DNA of 36,594 nucleotides from Candidatus Alistipes intestinipullorum. GTDB lineage: Bacteria > Bacteroidota > Bacteroidia > Bacteroidales > Rikenellaceae. Below the pieces are notes generated by a model. The model was given only the letters and a program-made list of their open reading frames with translations, was not told the origin of the DNA and ran no database searches. The position numbers were made by a program, and so were the translations under genes. The number at the start of each line of letters is the position of its first letter. Positions within the stretch are counted from its first letter, which is position 1. Of the stretch, positions 16,265 through 25,397 are shown in pieces. The DNA lies in contig DXGO01000102.1 in the NCBI GenBank assembly GCA_019113885.1, positions 1-36,594 of the forward strand. The letters run 5' to 3'.

Positions 16265-18706
16265 ATGCGTATGAACCAGAATTTATCTCAAATGTTATTG
16301 CGCGTATGCGCATGTACCGGGGCGATTTTGTCCATATGGGCTTGCAGCAAGGACGGGTCGGAAGAGCCCGGGAACGCCAAAATCTCGGTAACGACCGCTG
16401 CCGTTACGGAGATCAGCGGGACGAGCGCCGTGAGCGGCGGCGTGGTCTCCGGCGAAGAGGGGGCCGTGGTGACAAAACGCGGCGTCTGCTGGTCGGAATC
16501 TGACAATCCGACGATTGAAGATCGCTCTACCTCGGATGGCGAAGGCCTGGGTTCGTTCCGGTCGGAACTGACCGGGCTTACGGAAGGATCCACCTATTAT
16601 GTGCGTGCGTATGCCGTATCGGGAGGTGTTACCGTCTACGGATCGTCCGTATCCTTCAAGGCCGAGAGCCTTGTTCCGAGCGTTACAACCGCCGAAATAA
16701 GCGATATTTCGTATCGGACGGCCATGGGTGGTGGAACCATAGTGTCACCCGGGGCCTCGGATATTCTCTCCGTCGGAATCTGCTGGTCGACGGAGGAGAA
16801 TCCTACCATCGAAAATGACAATACCGAAGGCGACCCGTCGGAGAGTGTCTTCTCGCTTCCGCTGGAGAACCTCCGTTCGGGGACAACCTATTATGTCCGG
16901 GCTTTTGCGTCGAATGATGCCGGAGTGGCCTATGGTGCGCAGGTCTCTTTTACCACGTTGACCGAGAGTCTTGTCGAGGTGCCCGATCAGGCTTTCATGC
17001 AATATCTGCTCGACAATTTCGATGAGAACTGGGACGGACAGTTGCAGACCGGAGAGGTGGAGGCTGTGACATCCATCGATTGTTCCGGACTCGGGATCGT
17101 CTCGCTGGAGGGGCTCGGAAACTTCCCGAATCTGCAGATTCTCACGGCGAACGACAACCCGATTGCGTCGATCGACCTTTCGGAAAATCCGGAACTGGTG
17201 CAGGTAGCACTGATCCGTACCTCGCTCGAGGAGCTTTCGATCGAGGGGCTGTCCCAACTCGAGATGTTGCTTTGTGATGGCTTGAAGGACAACCTTCCCG
17301 GGCCGATGCGTAAATTGAGCGTCAAGAATTGCCCCCGGTTACAGACTCTCAATTGCCAGGAGAACTCCCTTGAGGCCCTCGAAATCTCAAATTGCCCCGA
17401 GCTTTCGCAATTGTGGTGCTTTACGAATGCGTTGACCTCCCTCGATCTGTCGGGAGCCCCGGCCCTGTCCGATTTCAAAGCCTGGGACAATGATCTGTCG
17501 ACCTTGGACCTGTCGGCCAACAAAGCCATCGTGTCGCTCGAGATTCAGCGCAATCAACTGACAGACCTGGTCGTTGCGGATTGTCCGGAACTGCAGCACA
17601 TCTGGTGCGACGGTTTGACGAAGGTGGGAGAGGAGGAGTTCCTCGGGTCGTTGCAACGCGTGTCGGTGACCAACTGTGCAAAACTCGAAGAGTTGAATTT
17701 CCAGGAAAATTCCGTGCAGGAGCTCTCTATTGCGAACTGTCCCTCGTTGAGGAGTATCTGTGGTTGGCGCAACCAGCTGACGGAGCTCGATCTGTCGGGA
17801 TGCACCTCGCTTACCGAATGCAAAGTTGCGGCAAATGCGTTTACAAGCGCCTCTTTCCAGGGTTGTACGTCGCTCGATCTGATCGATATTCCCGACAATG
17901 TTCTGACGAGCCTCAATCTCGATGGCTGCAGCGCCTTGCGAGAAATATGGCTCCAGAATAACAAAACCCTGACCTCGTTGGATCTTTCGAGCAATTCGAA
18001 CCTGCAGATTCTCAGGATGGTCGCCTGCGGTGTCCGAGCTCTCGACCTGAGCGGTCTCACCCGTTTGTCTTCCGTGTGGTGCGACAACAACGGTATGGAG
18101 TCGCTTCGTGTGAACGGTTGCTCTGCACTCACCGAGCTGAAATGTCAGGTGAATTCCTTGTCTGAACTCCAGGTAGAGGGGTGTTCGAATCTCGGCATCC
18201 TGTGGTGTGATACCAACAACCTGCAGGAGCTCGATCTCAGCGGTTGTTCGGTACTGAAGGAGTGCAATGTGGCGGTAAATCGTGCTTTGGCGCATATCGA
18301 CCTTTCTGGCTGCGCGAGCCTTGCCACGCTGAATGCCTTCGATTGTGCCTTGACCGAGCTCGACCTGTCGGATTGCGACCTCCTTGAGCTGGTTCAGGTG
18401 AACGACAACCGATTGACCTCCTTGTCCGTACATGGGACGAAATTGCACGATGTGCACTGCGTGCGCAACAACCTTACCTCTTTTACCGCAACGAACACGC
18501 CGGCTCTCAACATCCTGTGGCTTCACGACAATCAGCTTACAACACTCGATGTGAGCGAATGCGCCGACCGGATTGAAATCCTGGGCGTGTATACCCCGGA
18601 CGATCCTGTGAACCATACCAATCCGTTGCAGGTCCTTTACATGCGATCGAATCAGGAGATAGTGAATCGCTATGTCCCGGATACGGTAGAAATCCGATTT
18701 AAGTAA
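16265..18706 (+). CDS. Surface lipoprotein with fibronectin-like repeats, EF-hand-like loop and leucine-rich repeats
   Basis: The start at 16265 gives 813 aa and a lipoprotein signal ending in IWACSKDGSEE. The acidic residues after the Cys resemble surface-export signals of Bacteroidota lipoproteins. Two beta-sandwich repeats follow at about 38-132 and 133-229, each with RGVCW/VGICW, NPTIE and TYYVRA. Residues 253-264 (DENWDGQLQTGE) form an EF-hand-like loop. The rest, to about 790, is a run of roughly 21-residue leucine-rich repeats of the type LxxLxCxxNxLTxLDLSGC. The fold implies protein or glycan binding, and no catalytic motif is seen. It lies just upstream of susC with a long hairpin between, so co-regulation with the sugar locus is possible but unproven. 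Confidence 0.85.
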   Translation: MRMNQNLSQMLLRVCACTGAILSIWACSKDGSEEPGNAKISVTTAAVTEISGTSAVSGGVVSGEEGAVVTKRGVCWSESDNPTIEDRSTSDGEGLGSFRSELTGLTEGSTYYVRAYAVSGGVTVYGSSVSFKAESLVPSVTTAEISDISYRTAMGGGTIVSPGASDILSVGICWSTEENPTIENDNTEGDPSESVFSLPLENLRSGTTYYVRAFASNDAGVAYGAQVSFTTLTESLVEVPDQAFMQYLLDNFDENWDGQLQTGEVEAVTSIDCSGLGIVSLEGLGNFPNLQILTANDNPIASIDLSENPELVQVALIRTSLEELSIEGLSQLEMLLCDGLKDNLPGPMRKLSVKNCPRLQTLNCQENSLEALEISNCPELSQLWCFTNALTSLDLSGAPALSDFKAWDNDLSTLDLSANKAIVSLEIQRNQLTDLVVADCPELQHIWCDGLTKVGEEEFLGSLQRVSVTNCAKLEELNFQENSVQELSIANCPSLRSICGWRNQLTELDLSGCTSLTECKVAANAFTSASFQGCTSLDLIDIPDNVLTSLNLDGCSALREIWLQNNKTLTSLDLSSNSNLQILRMVACGVRALDLSGLTRLSSVWCDNNGMESLRVNGCSALTELKCQVNSLSELQVEGCSNLGILWCDTNNLQELDLSGCSVLKECNVAVNRALAHIDLSGCASLATLNAFDCALTELDLSDCDLLELVQVNDNRLTSLSVHGTKLHDVHCVRNNLTSFTATNTPALNILWLHDNQLTTLDVSECADRIEILGVYTPDDPVNHTNPLQVLYMRSNQEIVNRYVPDTVEIRFK

Positions 18707-18713
18707 CCTAGTG

Positions 18714-18767
18714 GGAATCGTGCAGCGGAGACAGAGCACTTCTGTGTTTTGTCCCGTTGCACGATCC
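18714..18767 (+). repeat. Long intercistronic hairpin between LRR gene and susC
   Basis: Positions 18714-18739 can pair with 18744-18767 around a 4-nt TTCT loop. The arms include the fully complementary ATCGTGCA / TGCACGAT ends. Only a bulged A or two and a few G-T pairs interrupt about 23 base pairs. Six T residues occur only nine or so bases past the stem, so a classical terminator is not clear. It could stop the LRR transcript, protect an mRNA end, or regulate susC, which starts about 20-30 nt later. Confidence 0.65.
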
Positions 18768-18797
18768 TACACCAATTTTTTGCCTATGTACTATTGT

Positions 18798-21700
18798 ATG
18801 AACGATCTTATCCGGCATGTGAAAAGGATATTGTCGGTCGTCTTGCCGACGGTTTGCTGCCTTCTCGCCGCGCAACTGCATGCCCAGCAACAGGGCGAAA
18901 TATCGGGTCTGATCCTCGACATCGAAGGGCAGCCGATGGTTGGAGTGACGGTCCTCGTGAAAAACACGACCCAGGGGACGACCTCGGCGTCCGACGGCCG
19001 TTACGAACTCCAGAATCTGACTCCGGGGGCAACGATCGTCTTCAGCTTCCTGGGATACCAGACCGAAGAATTTGTTTATCAGGGACAGACCGTTCACAAT
19101 GTCGTCATGCGTCAGGCATCGACCGAGATGGAGGATATCGTAATCGTGGGATACGGCGTCCAGAAAAAGGAAACCGTGACGGGCGCACTCTCGGGGGTCA
19201 AACCCCAGGTGCTCGAACGGACCGCAACCGTGTCGCTGTCGAACTCCATAGGAGGGTCGATGCCCGGTATCATTACCCGGCAGAGCTCCAGCGAACCGGG
19301 CAATGACTCGGCGGCGATCTTTATCCGGGGAATGGGGACGTGGCAGAACATGAACCCGCTGATTCTGGTCGACGGCGTGGAGCGTGACATGAATCTGATC
19401 AATGTGGCGGAGATCGAGTCGATAACGGTCCTGAAGGACGCCTCGGCAACTGCCGTATACGGCGTTCGGGGAGCCAACGGCGTCATCCTGATCAATACCA
19501 AGAAGGGAAAGATGGGGAAACCGCAGGTGATCTTCCGCACGGAGTTCGCCATGCTGCACGGATTGCGTTTCCCGCAGTATATCTCGGGGTATGAATTTGC
19601 ATCGCTTATGAACGAGGCGACCCGGAACGGGGGCGGCCCGGATGCTACCCTGCCGTGGACGGGTGAGGAGTTGCAGAAATTCCGGGACGGCTCGGACCCC
19701 TACCTGTATCCCGATACCGACTGGATCGGCGACGTTCTCAAGAAAAACAGTTTCCAGACGATCAACAACCTGAGCATCTCCGGGGGAAACGAGATCGTAC
19801 GTTATTTTGTCAACGTCGGCTATACGAGCCAGAGCGGTCTGTTCCGGGAAGACCCCAACTATGATTATCGTACGAACTCGAAGTCCGACCGTTACAATTT
19901 CCGGTCGAACGTCGATGTCAATGTGTCGAAAAACCTCGTTTTGAGCCTGGGTGTAGGTGGCATTATCCAGGACAAGACCTATCCGGGAACTGCCTCGAAC
20001 GAGATTTTTGCCCAGATACGTCAGGTTTCGCCCATACAGATGCCCCGGCAGAATCCCGACGGTACGCCGGGCAGTGCGGGGTCGGCCGTATACCTCAACC
20101 CCTGGGCTCTGGCCACCCAGAGCGGATATTCGAAACAGTTTATCAATACACTGCAGGGAACGTTCAACCTTTCGTGGGATTTGTCGTCCCTGGTAACCAA
20201 GGGGCTTTCGCTGTCGGCCAAGTTTTCCTACGATTACTACTATTTCAACAACGTGAACCGTCATATCGTTTACGGCATGAAACGTTACATGGGAAAGGAC
20301 GCCGGCGGCAATGATATTTACATGAATGTCCGCAATGCCGAGAGCATGGCTTATGGAATATCCAGCGCTTCGAACCGGGCCTATTATTACGACATCGGAT
20401 TGAATTACGACCGGACTTTTGGCCGCCACCACGTCATGGCCATGTTGCTGTTCAATCGGCGGGATTACAAGGACCTTACGGCCGGAAACAGCATGTTTAA
20501 CCTCCCCTATCGCCGACAGGGACTTGCCGGGCGTCTGACATACGATTACGCGGGCCGCTATATGGCTGAATTCAATTTCGGTTACAATGGCTCCGAAAAC
20601 TTCCGTAAGGGGAACCGCTACGGATTCTTTCCCTCCTTGTCGTTGGGCTGGGCGATGTCGAACGAAGGTTTCTGGCAACGGTCGGATTTCCTGAAGGACA
20701 TCTATTTCAAACTGAGGGGATCCTATGGTGTCGTGGGCAACGACCAGATCAGCAATGACCGTTTCCTCTATCTGTCGACGGTAAGCACTACGGCGAACGG
20801 GGCCTATTTCGGTTCCTCGCAGAGTCTGATTGTCGGGTACAACGAATACAAGATCGGGTCCGATGTGACCTGGGAAAAGGCTTACAAGGCGGATGTCGGG
20901 TTCGAGTTGCGTTTGTTGAAGGACCGTTTGTCGCTGCAGGGCGACTTCTTTGACGAGGATCGCCGGGACATCCTGCTGGCGCGCAGTTCGATCCCCAATG
21001 TCACCGGAATTGCCTCCTCCGTGTATGCAAACCTGGGGCAGGTTCACAACCGCGGCGTGGATGCCGTGCTGGAGTGGCGGGACACTACGCCGGGCGGGTT
21101 CTATTACTCCTTCTACGGGAACTTCACCTATGCGCACAACTATATCGTCGAGGACGACACGCCGCATCCACGTTATGACTGGCTGGATACCCGTGGCCGG
21201 CGCATCGGCCAGCCCTTCGGATATATTGCCCTCGGCTTCTTCAGTTGCGAGGAGGAGATCGCCGACAGCCCGACCCAGACGTTTATGACCGAGGTGAGAC
21301 CCGGCGATGTCAAGTATCTCGATCTGAACAAGGACGGGAAGATTACGCCCGACGACCGGGCTCCCATCGGATTTGCCCGAACACCGGAGATCATGTTCGG
21401 ATTCGGTGGCTCCATGGCTTACAAAGGGGTCGATTTCTCGTTCAGCTTCACCGGTGCGACGCGTGTTTCAACTTTCCTGATGACGGAGGATATGCTCCCC
21501 TACTCGCTCGAATACCCCCGTTACAACATCTCGCGGGAGTACTACGACAACCGGTGGATTCCCGGTGCGGCCGACAACTCGAAGGCCAAGTATCCCGCGG
21601 TCATCAACGGCAACAATCCCAACAACTATCAGTTAAGCACTCTGTATATGCGGGATGCGAGCTACCTTCGGCTCAAGTCCGCCGAAATCGGCTATACGCT

Positions 21701-21872
21701 GCCGGAACGTTGGAGCCGGAAACTGCATATCGAGAAGATTCGGATTTTTGTGAACGGAACGAACCTCTTCTGTATCGACGGCCTGAAGATCGTCGACCCC
21801 GAGGCCGATACGGGAACGGGAAACTATCCCCAGCAACGCACGATCAACGGAGGCGTGCAGATCAATTTCTAA
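18798..21872 (+). CDS. SusC/RagA-type TonB-dependent outer-membrane oligosaccharide transporter
   Basis: SusC-type proteins import oligosaccharides through a 22-strand barrel powered by TonB, capped by a SusD lipoprotein. From the ATG at 18798 (alternative 18786; the upstream GTG at 18711 lies in the hairpin and gives no signal peptide) the protein is 1024 aa. A signal peptide ends at LHAQ. A carboxypeptidase-regulatory-like domain (ISGLILDIEGQPMVGVTV) follows, then the conserved ME-DIVIVGYGVQKK segment near residues 109-122, and the plug with LILVDGVERD and VLKDASATAVYGVRGANGV. The C-terminus QINF ends in Phe, as is usual for barrels. susD follows 12 nt later. Confidence 0.96.
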   Translation: MNDLIRHVKRILSVVLPTVCCLLAAQLHAQQQGEISGLILDIEGQPMVGVTVLVKNTTQGTTSASDGRYELQNLTPGATIVFSFLGYQTEEFVYQGQTVHNVVMRQASTEMEDIVIVGYGVQKKETVTGALSGVKPQVLERTATVSLSNSIGGSMPGIITRQSSSEPGNDSAAIFIRGMGTWQNMNPLILVDGVERDMNLINVAEIESITVLKDASATAVYGVRGANGVILINTKKGKMGKPQVIFRTEFAMLHGLRFPQYISGYEFASLMNEATRNGGGPDATLPWTGEELQKFRDGSDPYLYPDTDWIGDVLKKNSFQTINNLSISGGNEIVRYFVNVGYTSQSGLFREDPNYDYRTNSKSDRYNFRSNVDVNVSKNLVLSLGVGGIIQDKTYPGTASNEIFAQIRQVSPIQMPRQNPDGTPGSAGSAVYLNPWALATQSGYSKQFINTLQGTFNLSWDLSSLVTKGLSLSAKFSYDYYYFNNVNRHIVYGMKRYMGKDAGGNDIYMNVRNAESMAYGISSASNRAYYYDIGLNYDRTFGRHHVMAMLLFNRRDYKDLTAGNSMFNLPYRRQGLAGRLTYDYAGRYMAEFNFGYNGSENFRKGNRYGFFPSLSLGWAMSNEGFWQRSDFLKDIYFKLRGSYGVVGNDQISNDRFLYLSTVSTTANGAYFGSSQSLIVGYNEYKIGSDVTWEKAYKADVGFELRLLKDRLSLQGDFFDEDRRDILLARSSIPNVTGIASSVYANLGQVHNRGVDAVLEWRDTTPGGFYYSFYGNFTYAHNYIVEDDTPHPRYDWLDTRGRRIGQPFGYIALGFFSCEEEIADSPTQTFMTEVRPGDVKYLDLNKDGKITPDDRAPIGFARTPEIMFGFGGSMAYKGVDFSFSFTGATRVSTFLMTEDMLPYSLEYPRYNISREYYDNRWIPGAADNSKAKYPAVINGNNPNNYQLSTLYMRDASYLRLKSAEIGYTLPERWSRKLHIEKIRIFVNGTNLFCIDGLKIVDPEADTGTGNYPQQRTINGGVQINF

Positions 21873-21884
21873 AACTACTGCGCT

Positions 21885-23696
21885 ATGAGATTCAGATTCC
21901 TTATTTTGACTTTTGCCGCCATTTGCCTGTTGGGGTCGTGCGACTATCTCGACAAGACTCCGGACGAGGATATGACAATCCCCGATGTGTTTACGAACCC
22001 CGACTGGACACAGGCCTTTTTGTCTAACATCTACAGCTGGCTGCCCAATGAGGCGAACTTTGCTGATGACGGCGGCTTCCGCAGCCCCTTTACCGGAGGG
22101 TGCGACGAGATGGAGATCGCCTTCGGCGGCGCCTTCTCCCATATGATCAATGCCGGATCGTGGAACTCGGAGAATGTCAATCGAGTCCCGATCTGGCGGG
22201 AATCCTATGCCGCGATCCGTTGCATCAACATTTTCCTGTCATACATCGACAAGGCCAACGGCACGTCGCAGCAAATTACCAACTGGAAGGGCGAAGCACT
22301 CTTTTTACGTGCGTTCTTCCACTTTCAGGTGATGCGTGCCTACGGCCCGATTATCACGATGGATTTCGTTGCCGATCCCGATGTGGCGGCAGATCGGTTC
22401 CGGCGGACGACGATCGACCGGTCGGCGGAGTTTATTGTCCAGGACTGTATGGATGCATATGAATTGTTGCCTACGACTCAGAACTCCACGGACCTGGGAC
22501 GCCCCACCAAAGCCTCCGCTTTGGCTTTGCGCTCCCGCGTGCTGCTCTACCTGGCCTCTCCGCTGTACAACGGCAACACCGATTTGTCGATGATGAAGGA
22601 CCCTCTTTCGGGTGAGGTTCTGATTCCCCAGACCGAAGACCCCGAGAAGTGGAAGGATGCGGCAGATGCCGCCGCACAGTGTATCCGGGAGGCCGAAGCG
22701 GTCGGATTCGCACTTTATCACAGTGCCGACGACGATCCCGTGAAGAATTATGAGGAGATATTCACGGAAAACTGGAATTGTGAGATGCTCTTCGGGAAGA
22801 ACCTGGGGGACTATTGGCATCATATGTGGTGCAGCGATCCGATCAGTTACGGCACTCCGTCGATTTTCAATCCGACGCAGGAAATGGTCGACGCTTACGA
22901 GATGGAGGACGGGTCGACTCCGATTTCCGGGTACACCAATAACGGATTGACCCCCATCATCAACGAAGCATCGGGATATGTGGAAACGGGCTATGCGACC
23001 GAGGCGGAGAGCGGCCGTTGGCCGGCAGGTGTACGCAACATGTACACCCATCGTGAACCCCGTTTTTATGCAAGCATCAATTTCCCCGGGCAGGTTTGGA
23101 AGCACGGACACGAGCTCGCATTCTGGTACGAAGGTGTCGACGGCAAGAAATATGCCGGTTCGGATTATTGCAAGACCGGTTACCTGATGCGCAAGATCAA
23201 CAACATCGATATCACGTCGAACCCGTGGAAGACCGAAAAGACCTTCTGGATCTATTTCCGCCTGGGGGAAATCTACCTCAACTGTGCCGAGGCGCTCAAC
23301 GAGTATGCCGGGCCCACGAAACTGGATGACGATGGTCACGATGCGTATTATTATGTCAATGCGATCCGGAATCGTGCCGGGTTGCCCGATTTGCCCGAAG
23401 GTTTGTCCAAGGAGCAGATGCGTGACCGTATCAAGCATGAACGGCGCATTGAACTGGCTTTCGAAACCCATCGTTTCTTCGATGTCCGCCGGTGGAAGGA
23501 TGCCGAGTTGAGCGAGTCCAAGGCGATCCACAGCCTGAATATCTATGCCGGAACCTCCAAGCAGGACGATGCCTTTTATGCGAGGACGCTGTGTGAACAA
23601 CGTATTTTTGTCGCTCCGCAGCACTATTTCTTTCCCATTGAACAGGATGAGATCGATAAAAACCGTGACGGGCTTTTGCAGAATCCCGGATGGTAA
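21885..23696 (+). CDS. SusD/RagB-type outer-membrane glycan-binding lipoprotein
   Basis: SusD proteins bind glycans at the cell surface and form the lid over the partner SusC. The 603-aa protein has a lipoprotein signal with lipobox LLGSC followed by acidic DYLDKTPDED, which suits surface exposure. LFLRAFFHFQVMRAYG is the hallmark helix of the family, and the C-terminal RIKHERRIELAFETHRFFDVRRWK stretch is also typical. It directly follows its susC partner. No separate SusE/SusF-type binding protein comes next. Two GH172 genes occupy that place instead, the first overlapping the end of susD in its longest reading. The ligand cannot be read from the sequence. Confidence 0.95.
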   Translation: MRFRFLILTFAAICLLGSCDYLDKTPDEDMTIPDVFTNPDWTQAFLSNIYSWLPNEANFADDGGFRSPFTGGCDEMEIAFGGAFSHMINAGSWNSENVNRVPIWRESYAAIRCINIFLSYIDKANGTSQQITNWKGEALFLRAFFHFQVMRAYGPIITMDFVADPDVAADRFRRTTIDRSAEFIVQDCMDAYELLPTTQNSTDLGRPTKASALALRSRVLLYLASPLYNGNTDLSMMKDPLSGEVLIPQTEDPEKWKDAADAAAQCIREAEAVGFALYHSADDDPVKNYEEIFTENWNCEMLFGKNLGDYWHHMWCSDPISYGTPSIFNPTQEMVDAYEMEDGSTPISGYTNNGLTPIINEASGYVETGYATEAESGRWPAGVRNMYTHREPRFYASINFPGQVWKHGHELAFWYEGVDGKKYAGSDYCKTGYLMRKINNIDITSNPWKTEKTFWIYFRLGEIYLNCAEALNEYAGPTKLDDDGHDAYYYVNAIRNRAGLPDLPEGLSKEQMRDRIKHERRIELAFETHRFFDVRRWKDAELSESKAIHSLNIYAGTSKQDDAFYARTLCEQRIFVAPQHYFFPIEQDEIDKNRDGLLQNPGW

Positions 23697-23728
23697 ATGG
23701 CATGTATGACCCAATGAACTTAAAACGT

Positions 23729-25384
23729 ATGATTATGATCAAGCGAATGGTATTGATAGGAGTGTGGTTGATGGCGGCGTTGGCAAGCTATTCCTGCACC
23801 AACGAATTTACCTGGGAGGAGCCTCCCAAATGGAAGCCCTCCCCCAAACCCGATCCGACGAGTTATGACGTCACCATGGAGGCGCTGCTCGACGAGATGG
23901 TGTCGTTCGATGCGGCTACGCGGTTTCCGGAGTGGCCCTATACGTGCCGTCAGGAGAGCAGCCATGACCGTCGGTCCCAAACCCCCGGGACTCCCGAATG
24001 GTTTGCCAACGATGACGGTTGGGGGTATATCCGCGACGAGGTGAACAGCGGACGTGCCGAACGGGTTATTTTCGAGGAAGAGGGACCGGGGGTGATAACG
24101 CGCATCTGGGTCACTTCCTTCCAGAGCCCTACGACCGTAATCCGCTTCTATTTCGACGGGGCTACGACTCCGAGTTGGGAGATTCCGAGCTTCGACGTGC
24201 AGGAGATATGCGCGTCGTTGGGGACCGAATGGCGGAGTACGGTGTTGCGGAAGGGGTTTGCACAACCGGGCGACACCTGGATCCGGGGCAGTTCTTTGTA
24301 TCTCCCGATCCCGTATGGGAACGGATGCAAGATCACGCTCGAGGAGCAGGACAACACCCTTGTGAATCCGTCGCGCTATTATCAGATCAATTTCCGCCGG
24401 TACGATGAGTCCGTGGCTGTTGAGACGTTTTCGAAGGAGGTGCTCGAACGCACTCGGGACCGGATTCTCGAGGTCAACCGTACGCTGCTGAATCCCTCGG
24501 TCAAGATGTCGGGGCGGGTGGTCTCGGGAAGCCGTACGTTGGCTCCCGGAGAATCCTTGGTCCTTGACTTGCCGGAGGGTACGAGGGCAGTCACGCAGAC
24601 CAAATGTTCGATTTCGTGCGACGATGACGTTTATGCCGAGGTAATGGACGGCATCCTCTTTACGGCGACCTTCGACGGTATGCGGACGGTAGCAGCCCCG
24701 ATGTCCGATTTCAGCGGCGCCGGGCCCGGTGCCGAGGCCGTGAAGAGCTGGTTCCTGACTGCCGATGGAAGCGGTAGTGTGGAGAGCCGTTGGATGATGC
24801 CCTATCAGCGCGAAGGAAGTTTGGAAATCCGGAATACTTCGGAGACCCATACGGTGCAGGTGGAGCTTTCGGCGAGGGTCGATGCCTATGAATGGGATTC
24901 CCGGTCGCTCTATTTCCATGCGGCACGCAAAGTAAGCCCGGATGTGCGGATTATCTTCTGGAACGATTATGCGAACGGATACGACTGGAATTTCGCCACG
25001 ATCGAAGGCGGCAGAGGCGTATTGCGGGGCGATCTCTTCTCCATCAACAACCAAACGAGCCAGTGGCCCGGTGAGGGAGATGAGAAGATCTGGGTGGATG
25101 ACGAGGATTTTCCGTCGCATTTCGGAACGGGCGTAGAGGATTACTACTCGTTTTGCGGGTACTTCCGTTACCTGTATCCCTTTGGCGGCGAACCCCGCTT
25201 GGATGCCGGCAATTTCAATGGGTTCAACAACCATTACCGTCAACGCAGTCTTGACGGCATTCCGTTCAACAGCCGGCTGAAATTCGACCTGGAGATGGAA
25301 GGCCACGAGGCCGGCCGTGCCGATATTGTAAATACGGTCTTTTGGTATGGTGACCTGGAGACGCGCGCCAAAGGGTTCGAATGA
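23729..25384 (+). CDS. DUF2961/GH172 family lipoprotein, short form
   Basis: GH172 (formerly DUF2961) includes difructose dianhydride I synthase/hydrolase acting on alpha-fructofuranosyl bonds, and exo-D-arabinofuranosidases. The start at 23729 (or 23735) gives a lipoprotein signal with lipobox ASYSC. The 23690 ATG adds residues without signal character. The family block DRRSQTPGTPEWFANDDG is near the N-terminus. GEGDEKIWVDDEDFPSHFG and GVEDYY carry Glu449 and Glu470, 21 residues apart. I recall the founder's catalytic pair (Glu270/Glu291) having the same spacing. The 551-aa protein ends soon after VFWYGDLE and lacks the C-terminal domain of its neighbour. Acidic residues after the Cys suggest surface display. 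Fructose-linked substrate is inferred from neighbours. Confidence 0.85.
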   Translation: MIMIKRMVLIGVWLMAALASYSCTNEFTWEEPPKWKPSPKPDPTSYDVTMEALLDEMVSFDAATRFPEWPYTCRQESSHDRRSQTPGTPEWFANDDGWGYIRDEVNSGRAERVIFEEEGPGVITRIWVTSFQSPTTVIRFYFDGATTPSWEIPSFDVQEICASLGTEWRSTVLRKGFAQPGDTWIRGSSLYLPIPYGNGCKITLEEQDNTLVNPSRYYQINFRRYDESVAVETFSKEVLERTRDRILEVNRTLLNPSVKMSGRVVSGSRTLAPGESLVLDLPEGTRAVTQTKCSISCDDDVYAEVMDGILFTATFDGMRTVAAPMSDFSGAGPGAEAVKSWFLTADGSGSVESRWMMPYQREGSLEIRNTSETHTVQVELSARVDAYEWDSRSLYFHAARKVSPDVRIIFWNDYANGYDWNFATIEGGRGVLRGDLFSINNQTSQWPGEGDEKIWVDDEDFPSHFGTGVEDYYSFCGYFRYLYPFGGEPRLDAGNFNGFNNHYRQRSLDGIPFNSRLKFDLEMEGHEAGRADIVNTVFWYGDLETRAKGFE

Positions 25385-25397
25385 GTTTGGGATATAA

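Noticed and set aside
18711..18785. GTG at 18711 as the susC start
   Set aside because: The added residues lie within the hairpin and have no signal-peptide character. The ATG at 18798 (or 18786) gives a proper signal sequence.
18708..21167. 819-codon open frame antisense to susC
   Set aside because: susC on the other strand has every family hallmark. The antisense product is low-complexity in V/R/I/H and matches no fold I recognise.
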